Positions 1 to 5,000 of a stretch of DNA of 5,000 nt are shown in pieces. Position numbers and translations under genes: made by a program. Position 1 is the first letter of the stretch. Each line of letters opens with the position of its first letter. This DNA comes from RGIG250 sp964540025. Its GTDB lineage: Bacteria > Bacillota > Negativicutes > Selenomonadales > Selenomonadaceae. The notes below the pieces were generated by a model, which did not search any database, was not told the DNA's origin, and was given only the letters and a program-made list of their open reading frames with translations. The stretch spans positions 1 through 5,000 of the forward strand of contig CAZIKQ010000082.1 in the NCBI GenBank assembly GCA_964540025.1, given 5' to 3'.

Positions 1-42
1 CCGATTAGCAGTTATCGCTTTCAGCAATTTAAGCGCTCATGC

Positions 43-69
43 CAACCTACAGGGGAGGCTTTTAGGTTG
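43..69. other. imperfect terminator-like stem-loop downstream of nirJ2
   Basis: CAACCTA (43-49) and TAGGTTG (63-69) form a 7-bp inverted repeat around a 13-nt loop that holds most of repeat copy 1. It sits 9 nt past the nirJ2 stop, where a transcript end might be expected. It lacks a following T-tract on the minus strand, so intrinsic termination here is doubtful. Confidence 0.3.
46..61. repeat. 16-bp direct repeat, copy 1 (beyond nirJ2)
   Basis: CCTACAGGGGAGGCTT is identical to the copy at 77-92, with a 31-bp offset. Both copies run into AGG, directly in copy 2 and after TT in copy 1, so the repeated unit is about 19-21 bp. Confidence 0.85.
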
Positions 70-76
70 CAGTTCC

Positions 77-92
77 CCTACAGGGGAGGCTT
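77..92. repeat. 16-bp direct repeat, copy 2 (spans the nirJ2 stop)
   Basis: This is the second exact copy of CCTACAGGGGAGGCTT. Read on the minus strand it encodes the last codons and the TAG stop of nirJ2. The segment TCCCC (74-78), TACA, GGGGA (83-87) also forms a 5-bp stem with the stop codon at the loop. Confidence 0.85.
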
Positions 93-1076
93 AGGAGAAG
101 CGATGCGGCACCAGGGATCTTCGGCCATGTAGTCTCCCCCGGAATAAACGGCGGCCCTGGCCCGGCAGCCGCCGCAAGTCTGCCGGAACCGGCACCGGCC
201 GCAGCTGCCGCCGTATTCCAAGGTCCGCAGCTTCTTCAGCGCCTCGCTGTCCCGCCAGATCTCATCGAATGGTCTTTCGTGAACGTCTCCCAGATATAGG
301 GGCAGATAAGCGCAGGGCTGTACCAGTCCTTTGGGGCTGATGACAGCGTAGGCCAGTCCCGCCAGACAGCCCCGGCGGAATCTGGTCTTTATCCCCAGCT
401 CCGCGGCAATGCGGATAAACTGAGGCGCGCAGGTAGGTTTCAGCTCTATCTCCACCGTCCGCTGTTTTTTCATTATCCGGGCCAGAACCGCCTCGTGCTG
501 CTCCGGGGTAAGGACGCTGCCGCCAAGGTCCGCCCCCCGGCCCGTAGGGACGAGGAAGAAAAAGTGATGGGCCCTGGCGCCGAGCTTCACGGCAAAATCC
601 GTCATGGCCTCCAGTTCCCCTTCATTCCAGCCCATTACAGTGGTGTGGATCTGAAAGGGGAGCCCGGCTTCCCGGCAGTTTTTCATGCCCTCTACCGCCT
701 GCTGCCAGGCGCCGGTCTTTCCCCGTAACCGGTCGTGCTTCTCCGGGTCCAGGGAGTCCAGAGAAATCCCCATTCCCTTCGCTCCGGCGGCCTTCAGCTC
801 CCGGGCTTTTGACCGGGTGATAAGGGTGCCGTTGGTACCGAAGACGGCCAGGAGGCCAAGATTGGAAGCGTAAGCCACAAGCTCCGTAATGTCAGGGCGC
901 AGGAGGGGCTCGCCGCCGGAAAAAATCATTATCTTGAAGCCCGCCCGGGCAATCCCCTCAAGGAGTTTTTTCGCCCCGGCGGTGTTCAGCTCCTCTTCCG
1001 CCTTTGCCCCGGCGTCACGGTAGCAGTGGGCGCATTTGAGATTGCAGGCGTTGGTGGTGTTCCAGGATACTATCAT
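78..1076 (-). CDS. nirJ2: NirJ2-type radical SAM/SPASM protein, heme or heme d1 biosynthesis (AhbD/NirJ family)
   Basis: This 332-residue protein is a cytosolic radical SAM enzyme that probably modifies side chains of a siroheme-derived tetrapyrrole. The sequence shows the radical SAM cluster motif CNLKCAHC (C11, C15, C18) almost at the N-terminus, the SAM-binding GGEP at 54-57, and a C-terminal SPASM domain. All seven SPASM-type cysteines are present: C237-x12-G-x4-C255, then C292-x2-C295-x5-C301-x2-C304, and C323. C216 lies in a PTCAPQF motif that I recall from AhbD-like proteins. The opening MIVSWNTTNACNLK matches my memory of the NirJ2 family, so the start needs no extension. The ATG overlaps the nirJ1 TGA stop, and a weak AAAGGG site precedes it by 6 nt. 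Sequence and the neighbouring paralogue support the family call. The exact reaction (propionate decarboxylation to heme b as in AhbD, or a heme d1-type step) is inferred. The last residues (SPKPPL) are encoded by a 16-bp repeat unit. Confidence 0.86.
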   Translation of the reverse strand: MIVSWNTTNACNLKCAHCYRDAGAKAEEELNTAGAKKLLEGIARAGFKIMIFSGGEPLLRPDITELVAYASNLGLLAVFGTNGTLITRSKARELKAAGAKGMGISLDSLDPEKHDRLRGKTGAWQQAVEGMKNCREAGLPFQIHTTVMGWNEGELEAMTDFAVKLGARAHHFFFLVPTGRGADLGGSVLTPEQHEAVLARIMKKQRTVEIELKPTCAPQFIRIAAELGIKTRFRRGCLAGLAYAVISPKGLVQPCAYLPLYLGDVHERPFDEIWRDSEALKKLRTLEYGGSCGRCRFRQTCGGCRARAAVYSGGDYMAEDPWCRIASPKPPL

Positions 1077-2260
1077 AGAAAACCCTTTTGTATTTCTTCA
1101 TCGGTGAGATAGCAGGCCGGGTCGCTGGCCCAGAAGCTGCCATAGACGGCCTCGGCTCTGGCCCGAAAGTTTCCGTTGCAGGCGCTGAGAAATTTGCAGG
1201 CCCGGCACCGGCCGGTGAGGAATGGCTTCCGGTCCTTCAGCCCGGCGAGGATCTCGCTGGACGCCGTGTCCTCCCAGATTTCTCCGAAGGGCTTTTCCTT
1301 TACGTTGCCGAAGGTAATGTGGCGGGTAAACTGGTCAGGATGGACGAAGCCTTCTGGGTCAACCTCCCCAAAGGCGATACCGGAACGGTTTCCCCCGTTT
1401 GCCAGGAGGAAGTCCTTTATCTGGTCTGCCAGGGATTCATCTCCCTCAGCCAGGGCTTTCAGGTACAGGTAGACCCCGTCGCAGTGGTTGTCGACGGTGA
1501 GGATCTCCTTTTTCAAGCCCCGCCGGGCGAAATCTCTGGTTCGGGCAATGATGGTGTCCATGGCCCGCCGGGATTCAGCGGGAGAAACGTCCTCCGCCGC
1601 CAGCTTCGCCCCCCGGCCGGAATAGACGAGGTGGTAAAAACAGACCCGATCTATTTCTTCCCGTTCAATAAAATCAAAAATATTATCCAGCTGGGCGATA
1701 TTGCAGCGGTTGATGGTAAATCTCAGCCCCACCCGCTGGCCAACCGCCACGCAGTTCCTTATGCCGGCCATAGCCTGTTCACAGGCCCCGGCTTTACCCC
1801 GGAAGCGGTCGTTTACCTCCGCCAGCCCGTCGAGGGATATGCCCACATAGGTTATACCGACGTCCTTTATCCGCTGGGCGGTTTCCCGGTTTATCAGGGT
1901 GCCGTTGGTGGAAAGGGTAGGACGGAGTCCTTTTGCTCGGGCGTATTTAGCCAGCGGGAAAAAATCCGGGCGCATAAGGGGTTCGCCGCCGGAAAAAAGC
2001 AGGGCCGGTACCCGGTAGGCGGCCAAATCGTCAATAAAATTTTTTGCCTCGTCAGTCGTAAGCTCCCCGGGATGAAGGGTATTGTCCGCCTCCATGTAGC
2101 AGTGGCGGCAGTTAAGGTTGCAGGTACGGGTACTGTTCCAGACCACCACCGGGCCAAGGCCGGGAGCCGCCCCATGCCTCATGGCCCCGGCTCCGGGAGC
2201 ATAGCGGAGCCTGTCCCCCTCGTAGTCATCCCGAAAAAGCAGCTTTGTAACGCTTATCAC
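1073..2260 (-). CDS. nirJ1: NirJ1-type radical SAM protein, heme or heme d1 biosynthesis (AhbC/NirJ family)
   Basis: This 395-residue cytosolic radical SAM enzyme is a paralogue of the downstream nirJ2 product. The start chosen is GTG at 2258-2260: AGGGAG lies 7 nt upstream and the resulting N-terminus (MISVTKLLFRDDYEGDRLRY) fits the NirJ1/AhbC family. A GTG at 2279-2281 would add seven residues but would place this ribosome binding site inside the gene. Visible motifs are CNLNCRHC (C47, C51, C54), GGEP at 91-94, a DNHCDG block with C260, and C-terminal cysteines C352-x2-C355-x5-C361 with C383. The block FYHLVYSGRG at 208-217 has a counterpart HFFFLVPTGRG in NirJ2. The position of the second SPASM cysteine reads GFVHPDQ, so the auxiliary cluster set is smaller than in NirJ2. 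AhbC removes two acetate side chains from 12,18-didecarboxysiroheme, and NirJ removes two propionates for heme d1. The sequence alone does not decide between them. The gene ends in a 4-nt ATGA overlap with nirJ2. Confidence 0.86.
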   Translation of the reverse strand: MISVTKLLFRDDYEGDRLRYAPGAGAMRHGAAPGLGPVVVWNSTRTCNLNCRHCYMEADNTLHPGELTTDEAKNFIDDLAAYRVPALLFSGGEPLMRPDFFPLAKYARAKGLRPTLSTNGTLINRETAQRIKDVGITYVGISLDGLAEVNDRFRGKAGACEQAMAGIRNCVAVGQRVGLRFTINRCNIAQLDNIFDFIEREEIDRVCFYHLVYSGRGAKLAAEDVSPAESRRAMDTIIARTRDFARRGLKKEILTVDNHCDGVYLYLKALAEGDESLADQIKDFLLANGGNRSGIAFGEVDPEGFVHPDQFTRHITFGNVKEKPFGEIWEDTASSEILAGLKDRKPFLTGRCRACKFLSACNGNFRARAEAVYGSFWASDPACYLTDEEIQKGFL

Positions 2261-2267
2261 AAAATTT

Positions 2268-2273
2268 CTCCCT
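2268..2273 (-). promoter_or_regulatory. nirJ1 ribosome binding site that decides the start
   Basis: Minus-strand AGGGAG stands 7 nt upstream of the GTG at 2258-2260. It lies within the coding sequence of the longer alternative start at 2281, which argues for the shorter protein beginning MISVTKLL. Confidence 0.8.
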
Positions 2274-2334
2274 ATATTCACCCCATGGGTTTCTCACCGC
2301 AGCCCGGGGGAAAACCACCGGCTCCTTACCACAG

Positions 2335-3174
2335 TTACTTGTCAAGCCCGTATATTTCCCGGGCGTTCCGGGTGGTCTGTGCCGCCAGCTCCGCCAGCGG
2401 TATTTCCCGGAGCTCCGCAATTTTCTCCGCCACCAGCCGCACCAGCCCGGGCTCGTTGCGCCGTCCCCGGTAGGGGTGAGGCGTAAGGTAGGGACTGTCG
2501 GTCTCGAGGAGCAGCCGGTCCAGCGGAATTTCCCGGACAACCTCAAGACCTTTTTTCGCGTTCTTGTAGGTGACGGGCCCGTCCACCCCCAGGTACCAGC
2601 CCAGCTTCAACAGCTCCCGGGCCATTTCCAGACTGCCGGAAAAGCAATGGACGACGCCCCGGTTCCCTTTCCCCTCCGTCTGCAATATCTTCAGGAGGTC
2701 GCCGTGGGCCTCCCGGTCATGGATACAGACCGGCAGGTTCAGATCCCTGGCCAGGGCCAGCTGGCGGATGAAAATGTCCCGTTGCAGCTGCCGCCTGTCC
2801 TGATCCTTTTCCCAGTAATAATCAAGCCCGATCTCCCCGATAGCAACGACTCCGATCTCTCCGGCCCAGGCGGCCAGGCGGTCATCATCCGCCTGAGTAA
2901 AGGGAAAAGCCTCCTCGGGATGAACCCCCACCCCGGTGTAGACGTTTTTGTAGCGGGCGGCCAGCTCCACGCTCCGTCGGCTGGACTCCAGACTGTCGCC
3001 CATATTTACCAGCAGCCTGACTCCGGCCCGGCCCGCCCGGGCAATCATTTCAGCCCGGTCCCGGTCGTACTCCGCCCCGTCGATGTGGCAGTGGGTATCC
3101 ACCAGAAATATGCCGGCCTCTTCCCCTTCCCCGGAAAAAACCGGCAGGGCGTCGGGATTTTCAAAAAGCTCCAT
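2335..3174 (-). CDS. tatD: TatD family metal-dependent hydrolase / 3'-5' DNase
   Basis: This 279-residue cytosolic amidohydrolase-fold protein belongs to the TatD family, whose characterised members are Mg2+-dependent 3'-5' exonucleases acting on single-stranded DNA and RNA. The full metal-ligand set is visible: DTHCH (H28, H30), GEIGLDYYW (E114), CIHDREAHGD (H152), VVHCFSG (H176) and LLLETDSPYLTP (D226). The core from DTHCH to the end has the usual family length of about 255 residues. The start is uncertain. ATG at 3172-3174 has only a weak GAGA site. An ATG at 3214-3216 gives 293 residues but has no ribosome binding site. A GTG at codon 25 gives the typical short N-terminus, yet it also lacks a well-placed site. 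metG ends 60 nt upstream and nirJ1 starts 74 nt downstream, so it probably shares their transcript. metG next to tatD is a recurrent Firmicutes arrangement. Confidence 0.94.
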   Translation of the reverse strand: MELFENPDALPVFSGEGEEAGIFLVDTHCHIDGAEYDRDRAEMIARAGRAGVRLLVNMGDSLESSRRSVELAARYKNVYTGVGVHPEEAFPFTQADDDRLAAWAGEIGVVAIGEIGLDYYWEKDQDRRQLQRDIFIRQLALARDLNLPVCIHDREAHGDLLKILQTEGKGNRGVVHCFSGSLEMARELLKLGWYLGVDGPVTYKNAKKGLEVVREIPLDRLLLETDSPYLTPHPYRGRRNEPGLVRLVAEKIAELREIPLAELAAQTTRNAREIYGLDK

Positions 3175-3234
3175 GATTTTTTCTCTGTATTTATTGCAGT
3201 TCAGGACTGTATTCATATCGGAACGCGAAAAGAA

Positions 3235-4863
3235 TTACTGCTGCTTCTTTTTCGCCTGTTTGGCCTGCTTTTTGGCGGCTTTCTCCGCCTTGGCGGCCTT
3301 TTCCTCATCGGTTTCGATCCGGGGGAAGATGGGCTCGGGGGAGCCGATATGATTTTCCGCCGGATAGCCGCCCCAGCTCTTGATTTCTGCCAGCCGGACC
3401 TCCCCCAGGGGCTTTACATCATCCAGTCCCAGTTGGCTCCAGATTCGGGGAGCGGTCTGGGGCATAAAGGGAGAAATCAGCACCGCCGATACCCGCAGGC
3501 TCTCGGCCAGATTGTAAAGGACGGTGTCCAGCTTCGCCCTGTCCGCCTCGTCCCTGGCCAGTACCCAGGGCTGGGACTCGTCGATGTATTTATTGGCCCG
3601 GCCGATGAAGCTCCAGACCAGCTTAATGGTATCGGACAGGGCGTAAGACTCCATGCTTTTCTCATATTCGGCCACGATATTTTCCCCGTCAGCCGCCAGG
3701 CGGCCGCCGGTTTCATCCTGCTGAGCCGCCGGAGGGACGATGCCGGCCCGGTACTTGGCCACCATGCTGAGGGTCCGGTGGAGGAGATTGCCGATATCGT
3801 TGGCCAGATCGGAATTTATCCGCTTGATCAGGGCGTCCCGGGAGAAATTGCCATCCTGTCCCAAATTTATTTCCCGCAGGAGGAAGTAGCGGATAGCGTC
3901 AGCGCCAAATTCATCGATCAGAAGATTGGGGTCAACCACATTTCCTTTGGATTTGCTCATCTTGTCCCCGTCCACCACCAGCCAGCCGTGGCCGTAAACC
4001 TTCTTCGGCAGGGGCAGGTCGAGGGCCAGCAGCATACAGGGCCAGATGATGGAGTGGAAGCGGACGATTTCCTTCCCCACCAGGTGCATATCCGCCGGCC
4101 AGAACCTGTTGAATTTTTCCGGATCATCCAGAAAGCCGACAGGGGTCAGGTAGTTGGACAGGGCGTCAAACCAGACGTAGATAACGTGCTTTTCGTCGAT
4201 GGGCACGGGAATCCCCCAGTCGAAGGAGGTACGGGAAATGCAGAGGTCTTCCAGCCCCTGCCTGATGAAGTTTATCATTTCATTGCGGCGGGCCGCCGGC
4301 TGGACGAATTCCGGATTATCCTCAATGTATTTCAGCACCCGGTCCGCATACCGGGACATCTTGAAGAAATAAGCCTTTTCCGTAACCTCCTGCACCGGCC
4401 GGTGACAGTCGGGGCAGCAGCCGTCCTCATCCAGCTGGCGCTCCGTCCAATAGCTTTCGCAGGGGGTGCAGTAAAGGCCCTTGTACTCTCCCAGATAAAT
4501 GTCGCCCTTGTCGTAAATCCGGCGGAAGATCTCCTGGACAACCTTCACGTGGCGTTCCTCGGTGGTGCGGATGAAATCATCGTTGGAAATATTCAGGCGC
4601 TCCCAAAGGTTCTGAAAACCGGCCACAATTTTATCAACGTATTCAATGGGCGTCACCCCGTCAGCGGCGGCGGCCGTCTGAATTTTCTGCCCGTGCTCGT
4701 CGCTGCCCGTCAGGAAGAAAACATCGTAACCGGCCAGACGCTTGTAACGGGCAATGGAGTCCGCAATGGTAGTGCAGTAGGCGTGGCCGATATGGAGCTT
4801 GGCGCTGGGATAATAAATGGGGGTGGTAATGTAAAAGCTTTTTCTATTTTCACTGAGATTCAT
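3235..4863 (-). CDS. metG: methionyl-tRNA synthetase, without C-terminal tRNA-binding domain
   Basis: This 542-residue class I aminoacyl-tRNA synthetase charges tRNA-Met and initiator tRNA with methionine in the cytosol. The catalytic domain has YITTPIYYPSAKLHIGHAY (HIGH at 24-27) and KMSKS at 301-305. A zinc-binding insertion carries C132-x2-C135 and C150-x2-C153. In the helical anticodon-binding domain, N359 and R363 (NLLHR) and the PW at 432-433 appear to match the E. coli residues that read the CAU anticodon (N391, R395, W461). The enzyme reaches the usual IFPRIE junction at about 512-517 and then ends in a Lys/Ala/Gln-rich tail with nine lysines. The EMAP/Arc1p-like tRNA-binding domain of about 110 residues found on many Firmicutes MetRS (B. 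subtilis about 664 residues) is absent. The ATG at 4861-4863 is chosen because a perfect AGGAGG lies 6 nt upstream. An in-frame TTG at 4930-4932 sits inside the -35 element and is rejected. Confidence 0.97.
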   Translation of the reverse strand: MNLSENRKSFYITTPIYYPSAKLHIGHAYCTTIADSIARYKRLAGYDVFFLTGSDEHGQKIQTAAAADGVTPIEYVDKIVAGFQNLWERLNISNDDFIRTTEERHVKVVQEIFRRIYDKGDIYLGEYKGLYCTPCESYWTERQLDEDGCCPDCHRPVQEVTEKAYFFKMSRYADRVLKYIEDNPEFVQPAARRNEMINFIRQGLEDLCISRTSFDWGIPVPIDEKHVIYVWFDALSNYLTPVGFLDDPEKFNRFWPADMHLVGKEIVRFHSIIWPCMLLALDLPLPKKVYGHGWLVVDGDKMSKSKGNVVDPNLLIDEFGADAIRYFLLREINLGQDGNFSRDALIKRINSDLANDIGNLLHRTLSMVAKYRAGIVPPAAQQDETGGRLAADGENIVAEYEKSMESYALSDTIKLVWSFIGRANKYIDESQPWVLARDEADRAKLDTVLYNLAESLRVSAVLISPFMPQTAPRIWSQLGLDDVKPLGEVRLAEIKSWGGYPAENHIGSPEPIFPRIETDEEKAAKAEKAAKKQAKQAKKKQQ

Positions 4864-4869
4864 GATGGT

Positions 4870-4875
4870 CCTCCT
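4870..4875 (-). promoter_or_regulatory. metG ribosome binding site
   Basis: Minus-strand AGGAGG is a full Shine-Dalgarno match with a 6-nt spacer to the ATG at 4861-4863. It fixes the metG start at MNLSENRK. Confidence 0.95.
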
Positions 4876-4879
4876 AAAA

Positions 4880-4900
4880 AACTCTGAGAAACTCCGAGTT
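4880..4900 (-). promoter_or_regulatory. 5'-terminal hairpin in the metG leader
   Basis: The minus-strand leader can fold as AACTC-G-GAG, loop TTT, CTC-A-GAGTT: eight base pairs with one internal G-A mismatch. It begins at about the predicted transcription start. A run of six T (4876-4881) overlaps the end of the stem and leads straight into the AGGAGG site. It may act as an mRNA-stabilising cap or affect ribosome access. The stem is AT-rich and short, so a true terminator is unlikely. The fold is seen in the sequence; any function is inferred. Confidence 0.4.
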
Positions 4901-4903
4901 ATT

Positions 4904-4932
4904 ATTATAACGGCAGAGCCGTTTATTGCCAA
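4904..4932 (-). promoter_or_regulatory. sigma-A type promoter of metG (metG-tatD-nirJ1-nirJ2 unit)
   Basis: On the minus strand, TTGGCA (4927-4932) and TATAAT (4904-4909) are separated by exactly 17 nt, a near-consensus housekeeping promoter. The transcription start would fall near 4897-4900, leaving a 5' leader of only about 35 nt before metG. Spacing and strand of the downstream genes suggest that one transcript of nearly 4.9 kb could serve all four. Confidence 0.85.
4909..4923. promoter_or_regulatory. inverted repeat in the metG promoter spacer, candidate operator
   Basis: AACGGC (4909-4914), a 3-nt centre AGA, and GCCGTT (4918-4923) form a perfect inverted repeat with 6-bp arms. It fills most of the -35/-10 spacer and touches the -10 box. 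The position suits a repressor-binding site, but no regulator is known, and 6-bp arms can occur by chance. Confidence 0.4.
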
Positions 4933-5000
4933 TAGGGAGAAATTGCGTTATGAAGGCGGAGGGGTGACGGCACAGGCAAGCGGTCAATTTATTTCACCCC

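Noticed and set aside
78..2260. RiPP or peptide-modification locus, because two SPASM-type radical SAM genes are adjacent
   Set aside because: No small precursor-peptide gene is visible in 1-77 or 2261-2334, and there is no transporter or protease. The N-terminal and internal motifs fit NirJ1/NirJ2 much better.
2261..2334. Possible promoter or terminator between tatD and nirJ1
   Set aside because: The 74-nt gap has a weak GGTTTT/GAAACC pairing, but no T-tract and no convincing -35/-10 pair, so read-through from metG is the simpler view.
1088..2473. Long open frame on the plus strand opposite nirJ1
   Set aside because: It is the shadow of nirJ1 and the end of tatD, with no domain signature in its translation. 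The radical SAM motifs on the minus strand settle the coding strand.
2476..4887. Very long open frame on the plus strand opposite tatD and metG
   Set aside because: It is exactly antisense to two genes with complete catalytic motifs. Its translation shows no recognisable domain, and GC-rich third positions on the real strand keep the opposite frame free of stops.
4950..4967. Tiny plus-strand frame ATG-AAG-GCG-GAG-GGG-TGA
   Set aside because: Five codons without a ribosome binding site, expected by chance.
4982..4987. Second -35-like hexamer TTGACC on the minus strand
   Set aside because: At the proper 16-18 nt spacing the sequence is C-rich and holds no -10 element.
4864..5000. T-box or SAM-type riboswitch ahead of metG
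   Set aside because: The predicted leader is only about 35 nt, too short for either, and no T-box consensus or SAM-riboswitch core is seen in the bases upstream.

Overview
The window carries four genes, all on the minus strand and closely spaced. In transcription order (high to low coordinate) they are metG (methionyl-tRNA synthetase), tatD (metal-dependent hydrolase/DNase), nirJ1 and nirJ2 (two paralogous radical SAM enzymes of the heme/heme d1 family). A near-consensus sigma-A promoter lies just upstream of metG. No convincing gene was found on the plus strand; the long open frames there are antisense shadows.

The organism is most likely a GC-rich Firmicute, for example a Negativicutes or Peptococcaceae/Heliobacteriaceae relative. 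The reasons are the strong AGGAGG-type ribosome binding site, the metG-tatD gene order familiar from Firmicutes, and the NirJ1/NirJ2 pair, which is known mainly from anaerobic members of that phylum. The assignment is inference; no rRNA or other phylogenetic marker was compared.

Layout: 4864-5000 is the metG upstream region, with a -35/-10 pair at 4927-4932 and 4904-4909, an inverted repeat inside the promoter spacer, and a small hairpin at the predicted 5' end of the mRNA. metG fills 3235-4863. tatD (2335-3174) follows after about 60 nt, then a 74-nt gap leads to nirJ1 (1073-2260). nirJ2 (78-1076) overlaps the nirJ1 stop by 4 nt (ATGA), so these two are probably translationally coupled. Bases 1-77 hold no gene, but do hold one copy of a 16-bp direct repeat whose other copy contains the nirJ2 stop codon. 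No clear intrinsic terminator is visible after nirJ2.

metG and tatD are housekeeping genes. NirJ1 and NirJ2 are expected to act in sequence on a siroheme-derived tetrapyrrole, removing or trimming side chains on the way to heme b (the Ahb route) or a heme d1-like product. The partner decarboxylases (NirD/L/G/H or AhbA/B) are not in this window. The points most worth a second look are the heme radical SAM pair attached to a metG-tatD unit, the contrasting auxiliary cysteine sets of the two enzymes, the Lys/Ala-rich tail on MetRS in place of a tRNA-binding domain, the symmetric elements at the metG promoter, and the repeat at the nirJ2 terminus. I see no wholly undescribed system.
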